A DNA stretch of 42,980 nucleotides from Bacteroidales bacterium (GCA_017642535.1 JAGCOW010000077.1:1-42980); one strand, 5' to 3'; positions 15,104-24,744 are shown, counted from the first letter of the stretch. Translations and numbers: made by a program. The notes: generated by a model not told the origin, from the sequence alone.

Positions 15104-16903
15104 ATGGCATTTGAAGAGGAAAACGATATTGAAAACTTGAATGTAGAGGACGCTCAAAGTCAATTACAGCAGGAGGAAACGACAGAATCTAACTATAAAA
15201 ATTATTCTGTTGCTGAACTGATTTCTGCAATGGAAGGTTTTTGTTCCAAGGATTTGGTTGAAAAGCACCGCAAGGAAATAGAGGAAATTCGTACTGAGTT
15301 CTTCAAAAAACAGAAAATTGAATTTGACGAGGCACGTGCGGCATACATTAAGGAACATGGAAGTCCCGACGGGTTTACCTATGCTTCGCCCATTGACGCA
15401 TTTAAGGAAGTGTATGGACGAATTAAAAGTTTGCGTGCTGTGATTGCCGAACAACGTCAGAAGGAATATGCCAAGAATCTACAAACCAAGTTGCAAATCA
15501 TCGACAAGATAGAGAAACTCACGCAAGGCGAGGAGTCTATGAATAAGACATTTGCTGAATTTAAGGCGTTGCAGGAAGAATGGAAAAATTCTGGTGATGT
15601 TTCGTTTGAGGAAGAAAAAGCTATCTGGGAAAAATACCATCATCAAGTTGGAAAATTCTACGATTACGTCAAGATTGACCGTGAATTGCGTGATTTAGAC
15701 CAGAAAAAGAATTATGAGGCAAAAGTTGCATTGTGCGAACGTGCTGAGAAATTGGTTTCTGCTCCACAAATAGTCAAGGCGTTTGCCGATTTGCAAGTGC
15801 TTCACAAAGAATGGCGTGAGATTGGTCCTGTCAAGGAAGAATTTAAAGAACCATTGTGGGAACGATTCAAAAACGCGACGACAAAAATCAATATCGCTCA
15901 TCAAAACTATTTCTTGCAGTTAAAAGAACAGGAAAAACAGAATTTGGAGAAAAAAACGGCTTTGTGTGAGCGAATGGATGCCATAAACAGCAATCTCGAA
16001 TTGTCTCAAAAACAATGGACTGCCGTTACCAATACGGTTTTGGACATTCAAAAGGAATGGAAAACGATAGGGTACGCTCCACAAAAACAGAACAATCTGA
16101 TTTATGAGCGTTTTTCAAAAGCGTGCGATATTTTCTTTGGTGCCCGCAAGGCTTTTTTAGACCAAATGAAGGAATTTGAATCGGACAACAAGAAACAAAA
16201 AATCGCTTTGTGCGAAAAGGCCGAGGCGATGAAAGACCGTACCGATTGGAAGGAAGCTACGCTTGATTTCATCAATTTGCAGAAAGATTGGAAGACGATA
16301 GGTGCCACAAGTTATAAAGATGGTCAAAAACTGTGGACACGTTTTTCTACTGCATGCAATGCGTTTTTTGAGGCAAAAAATGCTTATGAGGCAAAGCAAA
16401 GTCAGGCGTTGGTTGACAATATACCGACCAAAGAGGCGTTGATAACAAAATTGTCGGAACTGCAAACCGAAGCCAAGGAAGATGCCTTGAAGGCAATTGC
16501 GGCAATTCAGGAAGAATGGGCAAAAATACCTGTCCCTTCGAGTGCGAAAGCCGATTTGCAAAATCGTTTCTCTGAGGCACTTTCGGCTGTGTTGGCGAAA
16601 TTGAATGTAGAAAAAGGTGCTGCACAAGATATGGCGTTCCGCATAAAAATGTCGGCTTTGTTGCTTGAGAAATCGGGCGAAGATAAGGTTATTCAAGAGG
16701 CAAAACGAATCAAGAATCGTTTGTCGGCAGTACAAAACGAGATGAAATCGTTGGAAAACAACATCGGATTTTTCAGCAAATCGTCGGATGCCTCAAAATT
16801 GATTGCCTCGGTGGAAAAAAATATTGAAAAAGGGAAGAAGGAAATTGCTCAGTTGGAGCAAAAACTAAAAGTGATAAACACAATTTTACGAGAAGGTAAA
16901 TGA
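15104..16903 (+). CDS. DUF349 domain protein
   Basis: The protein is 599 aa and almost entirely charged alpha-helix. After an acidic N-terminus come four DUF349 repeats of about 70-80 residues, each with a variant of 'K..LCE+AE ... F..LQ.EWK.IG ... +.LWERF..A...F...+' (for example LCERAEKLVSAPQIV, VLHKEWREIGPV, LQKDWKTIGATSY). The C-terminal 90 residues form a coiled coil (IKNRLSAVQNEMKSLENNIG). No signal or membrane segment is present, so it is cytoplasmic. The biochemical role of DUF349 proteins is not settled. It overlaps the following lipoprotein gene by 4 bp. A weak -7-like TATTTTCG is at 15023-15030. Confidence 0.88.
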   Translation: MAFEEENDIENLNVEDAQSQLQQEETTESNYKNYSVAELISAMEGFCSKDLVEKHRKEIEEIRTEFFKKQKIEFDEARAAYIKEHGSPDGFTYASPIDAFKEVYGRIKSLRAVIAEQRQKEYAKNLQTKLQIIDKIEKLTQGEESMNKTFAEFKALQEEWKNSGDVSFEEEKAIWEKYHHQVGKFYDYVKIDRELRDLDQKKNYEAKVALCERAEKLVSAPQIVKAFADLQVLHKEWREIGPVKEEFKEPLWERFKNATTKINIAHQNYFLQLKEQEKQNLEKKTALCERMDAINSNLELSQKQWTAVTNTVLDIQKEWKTIGYAPQKQNNLIYERFSKACDIFFGARKAFLDQMKEFESDNKKQKIALCEKAEAMKDRTDWKEATLDFINLQKDWKTIGATSYKDGQKLWTRFSTACNAFFEAKNAYEAKQSQALVDNIPTKEALITKLSELQTEAKEDALKAIAAIQEEWAKIPVPSSAKADLQNRFSEALSAVLAKLNVEKGAAQDMAFRIKMSALLLEKSGEDKVIQEAKRIKNRLSAVQNEMKSLENNIGFFSKSSDASKLIASVEKNIEKGKKEIAQLEQKLKVINTILREGK

Positions 16904-17760
16904 TTAAGAAACTGACATATTGTTTGTTGACATTCTTACTGTTTGTTGCGTGCGACAGGAGCAAGGACACATCTTCGTTGTATAATGAAGATGATTATAA
17001 GGATGTAGTTCTCGGCGAAGATCTTATTCGCATTGGAATGCCTGACAAATTGGATTATTTGATTAACAATCTGGTTATTTCCGATGAAATGATAGGATTG
17101 CTTGCGTCGGAAGATAAGTCGTTGTTTGACAAGAGTTTACTGAATGCTTCCGAGAATGTGAAATTTTATACGACAACCAAAAATAAGGCAGTGAATATGG
17201 GTGTGTATGGTGCGGAACTGAATTATCTGATTCATTTCGGTCAAACACAATATTCAATGAAATATATGGTTGCCTCGAAACAGTTGGCAGACCAAATAGG
17301 TGTGGCTATGGCATTTGACCAGCAAGCTGTGGAGGAATATCAGACAAATGCTGAAAATCGCGATTCGCTTATCAGCATTATTTTTGGCGTGTATGACAAT
17401 GCTCGCCGAATGCTGAAGAACGAGGAGCAGTTTATGTTGTCGTCGTTGGTAATTGTGGGTAGTTGGATTGAGAATATGTATCTTACGACAGAAATGTTCA
17501 GTCGTACAAAATCAACAGCTCTCAAATCGAAATTGGTCACCAATATCTTGGAACAAAAGGTTTATATGGAAAAAATCTTGGAGGCCATAAAACTTCTTGA
17601 CGAAGGCGACAATGTGTTTGTAACAGAAATCATAAAAGACTTACAAACCATAGATTCCATCTATGTGGATTTTGGCGACCGACTTTTGTCGGAGGAAGAT
17701 GTTAAGACACTTAATGAGGCAATTTCCAAGGTGCGGAATAATGTCATAACCGTTAATTAA
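16900..17760 (+). CDS. Hypothetical lipoprotein
   Basis: The protein is 286 aa. The signal peptide MIKKLTYCLLTFLLFVAC ends in a good lipobox (FVA-C18). The mature part is helical and acidic, with no domain I can name; notable segments are NMGVYGAELNYLIHFGQTQ and LSSLVIVGSWIENMYLTTEM. The start overlaps the DUF349 stop by 4 bp, so the two genes form one unit. Its 3' end overlaps the convergent xylulokinase gene by 8 bp. The conserved-looking YGAELNYL and GSWIENMY motifs suggest a defined Bacteroidota family, function unknown. Confidence 0.82.
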   Translation: MIKKLTYCLLTFLLFVACDRSKDTSSLYNEDDYKDVVLGEDLIRIGMPDKLDYLINNLVISDEMIGLLASEDKSLFDKSLLNASENVKFYTTTKNKAVNMGVYGAELNYLIHFGQTQYSMKYMVASKQLADQIGVAMAFDQQAVEEYQTNAENRDSLISIIFGVYDNARRMLKNEEQFMLSSLVIVGSWIENMYLTTEMFSRTKSTALKSKLVTNILEQKVYMEKILEAIKLLDEGDNVFVTEIIKDLQTIDSIYVDFGDRLLSEEDVKTLNEAISKVRNNVITVN

Positions 17761-19225
17761 CATGGTTTACCCAGCGTTCATACGCTTCTTGGTAGAGTAG
17801 CTTATTTGCCAAATCAGGTTCAATTATTTCTAATTTCTTAAGGTTTGAAAATGCTTCGTCGGCATTTTTGTAAAAACTTATGCCTATTCCGGCTCCTCGT
17901 GCCGCACCTACCGAGCCGTCAGTGTTGTAAAGTTCTATCGTCGCTCCCGAAATGCTTGCCAATGTCTGGCGAAAAATCGGACTCAAAAACATATTTGCTT
18001 TTCCTGCACGGATTACCGAAGGTTGGATGCCAATGTTTTTCATTATTTCCATGCCGTAATGAAACGAAAAGGCAATTCCTTCGTGTGTTGCACGGATGAG
18101 GTGGCTTGTCGAGTGTTTTGTGAGACTTAAACCGACAATAGAAGCATTCACGTTTTTGTTTTCCAACACTCGTTCTGCACCGTTGCCGAACGGAAGTACC
18201 GAAAGCCCTTCGGAACCGACGGGGACGCTTGCCGCCAACGTGTTCATTTCATCGTATGAGGTATTAGGACATATGTTTTTGTGTAGCCACGAATTCATTA
18301 TGCCCGTTCCGTTGATGCACAAAAGTACACCCAAACGGGGATTCTCCTTGCTGTAATTCACGTGGGCAAACGTGTTGACACGTGATTTTGCGTCGTATTT
18401 AATCTCATCGGTCACACCATATACAACACCCGACGTTCCTGCTGTCGTGGCAATCTCTCCTGGATTTAGTACGTTGAGCGACAGTGCATTATTGGGCTGG
18501 TCACCGGCACGATAGGAGATAGTGATATGAGGGTGCAATCCTAATTCTTTTGCCGCAGCTTCGCTTATTTTGCATTGTTTCCCGAAGGTGGGAACTGTAT
18601 CGGCAAGCAAAGACGAGTCGATGCCATAGTGATTGAGAAGCGATAGGGCAGGGTTTCCTTGCTTGAAATCCCACATAATTCCTTCGGAAAGCCCGCTGAT
18701 AGTGGTTTGAATCTCGCCCGAAAGTTTCATTGCGATGTAATCGCCGGGCAACATTATCTTGTAAATTTTGCCGTAAATCTCTGGCTCATTCTCTTGAATC
18801 CAACGTAGCTTCGATGCAGTGAAATTTCCAGGACTATTCAGAAAATGCGAAAGACAGTGTTCCGAACCTAATGAGGAAAAAGCTTTTTCGCCAATGGCAG
18901 TTGCACGACTGTCGCACCAAATGATGGCAGGACGAAGAACGTTTTGGTTTTTGTCAACGCACACTAATCCGTGCATTTGATATGATATGCCGATGGCGGA
19001 AATTTCTTGTACATCGATGTGTGAGGTTGCAAGAACTTCGGTCAGTGCCGATTTGAGGTTTTTCCACCATTCTTCGGGATTTTGTTCTGCCCAGCCAATT
19101 TGTTTTGCGATAATGGGCATTTCTTGTTTCGGATAAAATGCCGAAGCAGTGCAATCGCCCGTTTCACCGTTTACTAACGCAACTTTAACTGAAGAACTTC
19201 CAATGTCGAAACCTAAAAAATACAT
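17753..19225 (-). CDS. xylB: Xylulokinase (FGGY family carbohydrate kinase)
   Basis: The protein is 490 aa, the usual length. The N-terminal phosphate-binding motif is LGFDIGSSSVKVALVN (4-19), followed by the substrate-side motif ISYQMHGLVCVDKNQNVLRP and WCDSRA. The second domain has YRAGDQPNNALSLNVLNPGE, TTAGTSGVVYGV and, near the end, the glycine-rich IRAGKANMFLSPIFRQTLAS and DGSVGAARGAG. QMHGLV with the following LRPAI-W-D is typical of xylulose kinases, which convert D-xylulose to xylulose 5-phosphate. No xylA, transporter or regulator lies nearby, so another pentulose is possible. It is transcribed alone. Confidence 0.85.
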   Translation of the reverse strand: MYFLGFDIGSSSVKVALVNGETGDCTASAFYPKQEMPIIAKQIGWAEQNPEEWWKNLKSALTEVLATSHIDVQEISAIGISYQMHGLVCVDKNQNVLRPAIIWCDSRATAIGEKAFSSLGSEHCLSHFLNSPGNFTASKLRWIQENEPEIYGKIYKIMLPGDYIAMKLSGEIQTTISGLSEGIMWDFKQGNPALSLLNHYGIDSSLLADTVPTFGKQCKISEAAAKELGLHPHITISYRAGDQPNNALSLNVLNPGEIATTAGTSGVVYGVTDEIKYDAKSRVNTFAHVNYSKENPRLGVLLCINGTGIMNSWLHKNICPNTSYDEMNTLAASVPVGSEGLSVLPFGNGAERVLENKNVNASIVGLSLTKHSTSHLIRATHEGIAFSFHYGMEIMKNIGIQPSVIRAGKANMFLSPIFRQTLASISGATIELYNTDGSVGAARGAGIGISFYKNADEAFSNLKKLEIIEPDLANKLLYQEAYERWVNHVN

Positions 19226-19249
19226 TTTTGCAATATTTTAATCTCCATA

Positions 19250-19257
19250 CAAAAGTA
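19250..19257 (-). promoter_or_regulatory. Promoter -7 element of the xylulokinase gene
   Basis: TACTTTTG on the minus strand, 24 bp before the ATG at 19225, matches TAnnTTTG exactly. Confidence 0.65.
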
Positions 19258-19408
19258 AGAAAAAAGATGGAGATGTAAATTGAAATGAGCTTCTTATTTC
19301 TGATTTGTGGTTGGATAAGGGAGAACGCTTGTAAGTTGTGCCAAAAATATCTGCTTTTTTGTATATTAACTCTAAAAAATATGTACTTTTACTTATAATC
19401 TAATATGT

Positions 19409-20695
19409 ATGACAGTTCAAGAGTTTTACGAGACGTACTATGTGAAATACCCTCACGTTTCGACCGATACAAGGACAATTTTGGAAGGTTCTATTTTTAT
19501 AGCATTAAAAGGTGAAAATTTTGATGGTAACCAATATGCGCTGAAAGCACTCGAACAAGGTGCCGTGTGTGCTGTTGTTTCCGATTCTTCTATTGTGTCG
19601 GACAAATGTGTCGTGGTTGACGACACGTTGCTGTTTTTGCAGGATTTGGCTCGGTATCACCGCCAGCAACTGAACATTCCCGTCATAGGAATTACGGGAA
19701 CGAACGGAAAAACTACCACAAAAGAATTGGTATCCACCGTGTTGGCACAAAAATACAAGGTTGAATATACTCGCGGCAATCTGAATAATCACATTGGCGT
19801 GCCATTGACGTTGCTTTCCATCGCTCCCGATGTGGAAATTGCTGTGGTTGAAATGGGAGCAAATCACCCCGGAGAAATTAAGACCTTGGTCAACATAGCC
19901 TGTCCGACCTATGGATTGATTACCAATGTGGGCAAGGCGCATTTGCTTGGTTTTGGAAGTTTTGAGAATATCATCAAAACTAAGACGGAACTGTATGAAT
20001 ATGTAGCTTCGGTAAACGGAACAATCTTTATTGATGCTGATAATCAGAATCTTACACAAAATCTTCGTGGTGTTACGAATTTGGTGAAGTATTCGTTTAA
20101 TGCAAGTTCCGAAAATGCGGGAAAAATGCTTGACAATGCCATTTATGCGGCATTTACGTTTACTCACGATGGAAAATCTATCGACATTCATTCTTCGTTG
20201 TATGGCGAATACAATGCAAAAAATATGCTTGCTGCGGCAACGGTAGGTACGTATTTCGGCGTTTCGGCAGAGCAAATAAAGACAGCGATTGAAGGGTATG
20301 TTCCATCAAACAATCGTTCGCAGACAAAGAAAACCGAGAAAAATACCTTGATTTTGGATGCCTACAATGCAAATCCTACGAGTATGCGTGCTTCGTTGGA
20401 GACGTTTGTGGGAATGAATGCACAGAATAAATGTGTCATTCTGGGCGAAATGTTTGAACTGGGCGAAGCGTCAGAAAAAGAACATAAAGGTATTTTGGAG
20501 ATACTGAAAGGTTCGAACATTCAATCAATCAATTTGGTTGGAAATTGGCCACATATTGACGGTGTGAATGCTCATTATTACGCCACTTCAGAAGAATTGA
20601 AACAACAATTGCTTGTGCATCCTATCACTAATGCTACCATTTTGGTGAAAGGTTCTCGCGGAGTAAAGTTGGAAGTTGTTGTTGACGCTTTATAA
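19409..20695 (+). CDS. murF: UDP-N-acetylmuramoyl-tripeptide--D-alanyl-D-alanine ligase MurF
   Basis: The protein is 428 aa. The N-terminal domain has VSTDTRTILEGSIFIALKGE, the MurF-type UDP-substrate region. The ATP P-loop is GITGTNGKTTTKE (94-106), followed by NNHIGVPLTLLS, VEMGANHPGEI and LITNVGKAHLLGFGS; the C-terminal domain has LDAYNANPTSM and LGEMFELG. All Mur-ligase landmarks are intact. It adds D-Ala-D-Ala to UDP-MurNAc-tripeptide, the last cytoplasmic step in peptidoglycan precursor synthesis. It lies outside the main mra/mur cluster. A near-consensus -7 (TACTTTTA, 19384-19391) is 17 bp upstream. Its stop is 1 bp from the convergent thyA stop. Confidence 0.95.
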   Translation: MTVQEFYETYYVKYPHVSTDTRTILEGSIFIALKGENFDGNQYALKALEQGAVCAVVSDSSIVSDKCVVVDDTLLFLQDLARYHRQQLNIPVIGITGTNGKTTTKELVSTVLAQKYKVEYTRGNLNNHIGVPLTLLSIAPDVEIAVVEMGANHPGEIKTLVNIACPTYGLITNVGKAHLLGFGSFENIIKTKTELYEYVASVNGTIFIDADNQNLTQNLRGVTNLVKYSFNASSENAGKMLDNAIYAAFTFTHDGKSIDIHSSLYGEYNAKNMLAAATVGTYFGVSAEQIKTAIEGYVPSNNRSQTKKTEKNTLILDAYNANPTSMRASLETFVGMNAQNKCVILGEMFELGEASEKEHKGILEILKGSNIQSINLVGNWPHIDGVNAHYYATSEELKQQLLVHPITNATILVKGSRGVKLEVVVDAL

Positions 20696-20696
20696 C

Positions 20697-21491
20697 TTAC
20701 ACAGCCACATCACCTTTAATGTGCGGATGCGGATTGTAGTTTAGGATCTCAATGTCTTCGTATTTGAAGTCAAACAAATCGGTAACATTCGGATTAAGTT
20801 TCAATGTCGGCAATTCTCTTGGCTCACGAGTAAGTTGCAATTTGCATTGGTCGATGTGATTTTTGTAGATATGCACGTCACCAAACGAATGAATGAACTC
20901 GCCCACCTGTAATCCGCACACTTGTGCTATCATATGTGTTAAAAGTGCGTACGATGCAATATTGAACGGAACACCGAGGAATAAGTCGGCACTGCGTTGG
21001 TAAAGCTGACACGAGAGTTTTCCGTTAGCAACGTAGAATTGAAACAACGTGTGACAGGGCGGTAATGCCATGTTGTCAACCATGGCGACGTTCCACGAAC
21101 TCAAAATCAGTCGTCGGGAATTGGGATTTGTTTTTATTTGTTCTACCAGATTTGCGATTTGGTCAATCTCGCCACCGTCGTATGTAGGCCAGTGACGCCA
21201 CTGGTAACCGTAAACAGGACCCAAGTCGCCGTTTTCGTCTGCCCATTCGTCCCAAATCGTTACATTATTGTCGTGCAGATATTTAATGTTGGTGTCGCCT
21301 TTCAAAAACCAAAGCAATTCGTGGAAAATTGCACGAGTATAGAGTTTTTTGGTCGTAAGCAACGGAAAACCCTTCTGTAGGTCGAATCGCATCTGATAGC
21401 CAAAGATACTCAACGTACCGGTACCCGTACGATCTTCTTTTGAAACACCTTCGTCAAGGATTTTTTTAACCAAGTCTAAATATTGTCGCAT
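20697..21491 (-). CDS. thyA: Thymidylate synthase ThyA
   Basis: The protein is 264 aa, identical in length to the E. coli enzyme. It has the folate/dUMP-binding pattern of Thy[19 protein letters not shown], the catalytic [11 protein letters not shown] with Cys146, [20 protein letters not shown], and the C-terminal [14 protein letters not shown]. It makes dTMP from dUMP using methylene-tetrahydrofolate. A dfrA gene often follows thyA in other bacteria, but here the gene is alone and convergent with murF. Its promoter shares a perfect palindrome with the divergent gene at 21569. Confidence 0.98.
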   Translation of the reverse strand: MRQYLDLVKKILDEGVSKEDRTGTGTLSIFGYQMRFDLQKGFPLLTTKKLYTRAIFHELLWFLKGDTNIKYLHDNNVTIWDEWADENGDLGPVYGYQWRHWPTYDGGEIDQIANLVEQIKTNPNSRRLILSSWNVAMVDNMALPPCHTLFQFYVANGKLSCQLYQRSADLFLGVPFNIASYALLTHMIAQVCGLQVGEFIHSFGDVHIYKNHIDQCKLQLTREPRELPTLKLNPNVTDLFDFKYEDIEILNYNPHPHIKGDVAV

Positions 21492-21504
21492 AGCACAAAA
21501 ATTT

Positions 21505-21520
21505 TATTTTTGCAAAAATA
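21505..21520. promoter_or_regulatory. Palindromic divergent -7 elements for thyA and the gene at 21569
   Basis: TATTTTTG followed directly by CAAAAATA is a perfect 16-bp palindrome. Each half is a TAnnTTTG -7 element, one for each strand. The minus-strand element is 21 bp from the thyA ATG; the plus-strand element is 56 bp from the ATG at 21569. Polymerase could not occupy both at once. Confidence 0.6.
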
Positions 21521-21568
21521 GAATTTAATTACGTTGATTTCGGAGATTGGCATTCGCTTTTTTCAACA

Positions 21569-24500
21569 ATGAAGAAATGGTTCTCAATAATCTTGCTTGT
21601 GTTGTGTTGTCAGTGTTTGACGGCACAATTCTATAATGGTTATCAACAAGATTTTGGAAAAAATCGGGTGCAGTTCGATGAAAAATTCTGGTTCTTTTTT
21701 CGCCACGAGAAATTCGACATCTATTTTGACAAAAATGGTCGCAATTTAGCTGAATTTGTTGCTCAGAATGTTGATTCCAACTATGCGGAAATCGCTCGTA
21801 TTCTTGAATTTGAGTATTCTCGAAGAATTGTTTTTGTAGTGTATAATACCTTGAACGATTTTCGGCAAAGCAACATTGGATTTTCAACTTCGGAAGAAGA
21901 TTACAACGTGGGGGGAACAACGCAAATAATTGACAATAAGGTTGTTCTCTATTTTTCAGGTGATCATGCCGATTTAATTCGTCAGATTCGGAAAGGACTT
22001 GCCGAAGTTATGATTAGTGAATTTTTGTATGGTGTGGGTTCGTATAGACGAATACTCTCAAATTCGGCGTTAGCGACGTATCCACCTTGGTTTTTCGATG
22101 GTTTGACCGAGTATTTTTCTCATAGTTGGTCGTCGGAAAAACAAGATTATATTGTACAAAAGATTGCCGGTGGCTCGTACCGTAAGTTCTCGCAATTATA
22201 TGGCGACGATGCGATTGTGGTTGGACACGCATTTTGGAATTTCATGTCGGAACAATATGGCGAGAAAACGATTTCCAACGTCTTGTATATGAGTAAATTG
22301 ACTGGCGACATAGAGGCAAGTTTCCAATACGTTATGGGCAAATCGTTTCAGACGGTTTTGGCTGAAATGGCGGCGTATTATAGTGCGTTGAAGAAGGATA
22401 ATTCCACAGAACAAGAGGAACAAATCGTCCCAATTCCCAATCGACTGACCAAACGAGTGATTTCCGATGTGGAATTGAACTCCGACGGGTCAAAAATGGC
22501 GTATGTTACTAACAAACAAGGAAAAACGGGCGTTTGGCTCTATGATTTTGACTCGCAGAAAAATCAAAAGATATTTTCTATGGGGTCGGTCATCGAGCAA
22601 ATTACGGATTATTCAAATCCTGTTGTTCAATGGCATCCCACGCGGAATGCACTCTTGTTCTTTTATGAGAAAAAAGGAAAACTTTGGCTTGCAATTTACA
22701 ATGCCGAGACTGACGAAATGGTTACACGAGAATTTCATCATTTTGAGAAAGTGTTGGATTTCTCGTTTTCGCAAGACGGACAAACTTTGATTTTTTCGGG
22801 CGTTCAAGGTGGCGTAACCGATATTTTTACCTATAACATTCAAACGTTTGAATCTGCACAAATCACGAATGATAAGGCCGACGACCGTTATCCATCGTTT
22901 GTGCAGAATGGGAATAAAATTTTGTACGTTTCCAATCGTGCCGACGACAATTTGCAAAATCAGTTTGTTGGTTTGCAGTCTTCGTATGATTTGTTCCTCA
23001 TTTCCGGCAAATCGTTGGAACGTATAGCAACGACGCTTGCCTCGGAACAAAAACCTATGGAGGCGAAGTCGGGAACGTTTGTATATCTTTCTGCTACTGA
23101 AAATAACTCTGGCTTGTTTGCTGTTCAAATGGATAGCACTATCAGTGCGGTTGATACGGCGTTTCATTATTCCTATTTTACCAACGACTTTCAGTTGAAA
23201 AACACGTCACAAAACATTGTGAATTACGCAGTTGCCGATTCTGCATTGGTTGAGGTAACAACCAAAAACAATCGTCAGTTTTTACAGTTGAAACGGTTGG
23301 AAAGACAGGATTATGCTCCGATTCAGCTTTTGCAAGACACGACGGTTTCGCAGCGTTTGATCTCGCATTTCGATACGCTTACCTACGAGCGGGAGAATGC
23401 CAATTTGTATAAAACTAATTTCTATATCAATTCCTTGGGTAATCAAATAGATTTTTCGTTTTTAAATACTGGTTATCAAGCGTTTACAGGTGGAGAATAC
23501 GATTACACGCAGAATTTGAACGTGTTGTTGAAATTGGGAATCATCGATTTGTTTGAGGATTATCGTGTGACGGGCGCCTATCGTTTTACTGGCTCGTTGG
23601 GAACGAACGAATATCTCATCTCTGTGGAAAATCTTCGCAAACGCCTTGACCGACAATATGTGTTCCATAGGCAATCGGGCTTGACGTATGGGGTAAATTC
23701 CTCAAGATATTTTACTCGTGTGCAGGACAATAATTTCATTTGTCGCTACAAATATCCCTTAGACCAGATTCGTTCTTTTTCGGTGAATCCAAATTTCCGT
23801 TTTGTACGAAATGTGACGTTGGCAACCGATATGAATTCGTTGCAGGAGCCGAACAATGACGAGTTCTGGGTTGGTTTGTCGTGCAATTATGTGTTCGACA
23901 ATGTTCGGAAACTGGACTTGAACATTTATAACGGAAGTCGGGCAAAAATCTTTGCTGAAGGATTCTCGCAACTTACCACAAGCGATTCCTATTTGTTTGT
24001 CGTCGGTTTTGATGCCCGTCATTATCAGAAAATCCATAGAAACCTGACTTTGGCGGCACGCGTGGCATATAGCACATCGTGGGGAACGTCGCCGTTGTTG
24101 TATTACTTGGGTGCCGTCGATAATTGGATAAATTTGTTTGGTCGCTACGATACGTACAATTCTTCCATTCAGTACGACCATACTGTTGATTGGGCATATC
24201 AGGCGATTGGTACCAATATGCGAGGTTTTTCTCAAAATATCCGCAACGGAAATTCATTTGCCGTAGCCAATGTGGAACTTCGTTGGCCTATCATCCAATA
24301 TCTAACTCTACGACCTTTGAAATCGGAGGTTTTGAAACATTTCCAAGTGATTGGCTTTGCCGACTTTGGCGGTGCGTGGAGTGGGCTGATTCCAGGTAAG
24401 AAGGAGAATGCGTACAATTATACGATAATCAATCAGGAACCTATTTATGTGGAAATCGACGAGATGCGTCAACCTTTTGTTTGTGGCTATGGATTCGGCT

Positions 24501-24607
24501 TCAGAACTCGACTATTTGGCTATTTTGTCCGCTTTGATATAGCGTGGGGTTACGATGAAGGATACATTCAAAGAATGAATCAATTCTCGTTGGGATTGGA
24601 TTTTTAA
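21569..24607 (+). CDS. Predicted pseudo-peptidase / beta-propeller / outer-membrane barrel protein
   Basis: The protein is 1012 aa with a signal peptide (MKKWFSIILLVLCCQCLTAQ). Residues about 40-260 resemble the gluzincin 'peptidase MA-like' layout: a strand HEKFDIYF, helix, the position of HExxH, then PPWFFDGLTEYFS (172-184). The HExxH is replaced by KGLAE (142-146), and the usual Glu of the 'P.W..EG' motif is Asp177, so it is probably not a protease. Residues about 285-560 contain PD40/TolB-like propeller repeats (LNSDGSKMAYVTNKQGKTGV, FSQDGQTLIFSGVQGGVTDI, RYPSFVQNGNKILYVSNRAD). About 600-1012 is beta-strand-rich and ends with an aromatic residue (LGLDF), as in outer-membrane barrels. The domain reading is by pattern only; function is unknown. 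Confidence 0.75.
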   Translation: MKKWFSIILLVLCCQCLTAQFYNGYQQDFGKNRVQFDEKFWFFFRHEKFDIYFDKNGRNLAEFVAQNVDSNYAEIARILEFEYSRRIVFVVYNTLNDFRQSNIGFSTSEEDYNVGGTTQIIDNKVVLYFSGDHADLIRQIRKGLAEVMISEFLYGVGSYRRILSNSALATYPPWFFDGLTEYFSHSWSSEKQDYIVQKIAGGSYRKFSQLYGDDAIVVGHAFWNFMSEQYGEKTISNVLYMSKLTGDIEASFQYVMGKSFQTVLAEMAAYYSALKKDNSTEQEEQIVPIPNRLTKRVISDVELNSDGSKMAYVTNKQGKTGVWLYDFDSQKNQKIFSMGSVIEQITDYSNPVVQWHPTRNALLFFYEKKGKLWLAIYNAETDEMVTREFHHFEKVLDFSFSQDGQTLIFSGVQGGVTDIFTYNIQTFESAQITNDKADDRYPSFVQNGNKILYVSNRADDNLQNQFVGLQSSYDLFLISGKSLERIATTLASEQKPMEAKSGTFVYLSATENNSGLFAVQMDSTISAVDTAFHYSYFTNDFQLKNTSQNIVNYAVADSALVEVTTKNNRQFLQLKRLERQDYAPIQLLQDTTVSQRLISHFDTLTYERENANLYKTNFYINSLGNQIDFSFLNTGYQAFTGGEYDYTQNLNVLLKLGIIDLFEDYRVTGAYRFTGSLGTNEYLISVENLRKRLDRQYVFHRQSGLTYGVNSSRYFTRVQDNNFICRYKYPLDQIRSFSVNPNFRFVRNVTLATDMNSLQEPNNDEFWVGLSCNYVFDNVRKLDLNIYNGSRAKIFAEGFSQLTTSDSYLFVVGFDARHYQKIHRNLTLAARVAYSTSWGTSPLLYYLGAVDNWINLFGRYDTYNSSIQYDHTVDWAYQAIGTNMRGFSQNIRNGNSFAVANVELRWPIIQYLTLRPLKSEVLKHFQVIGFADFGGAWSGLIPGKKENAYNYTIINQEPIYVEIDEMRQPFVCGYGFGFRTRLFGYFVRFDIAWGYDEGYIQRMNQFSLGLDF

Positions 24608-24631
24608 GATTGGATAATTTTCATGATTCCA

Positions 24632-24657
24632 GTAGAGACGATGTGCATCGTCTCTAC
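24632..24657. repeat. Palindromic repeat element, GTAGAGA family, copy 2
   Basis: Perfect 12-bp arms GTAGAGACGATG (24632-24643) and CATCGTCTCTAC (24646-24657) flank a TG spacer. It shares the GTAGAGA/TCTCTAC outer arms with 13057-13084, but its inner bases differ in a compensatory way. It lies between two convergent genes and could serve as their shared terminator hairpin. Confidence 0.75.
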
Positions 24658-24721
24658 GCAAATATCCACGGCTACGAAATGACGTTTTTTAGGGAGAAAG
24701 AAGAATCCACCACGCCGTCAT

Positions 24722-24744
24722 GTGGCTTCGACAAACTCGGCCAC
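24722..24744. repeat. Short palindromic repeat, GTGGCT(N11)GGCCAC
   Basis: Stem GTGGCT (24722-24727) / GGCCAC (24739-24744) with loop TCGACAAACTC. The reverse complement reads GTGGCCGAGTTTGTCGAAGC, nearly the same as the element at 37344-37365 in the opposite orientation, so this is a dispersed repeat. It sits just past the secA stop codon. Confidence 0.65.

Noticed and set aside
17753..19225. Xylulokinase as part of a xylose utilisation operon
   Set aside because: It is a single-gene unit; the neighbours are a lipoprotein and murF, with no xylA, transporter or regulator.
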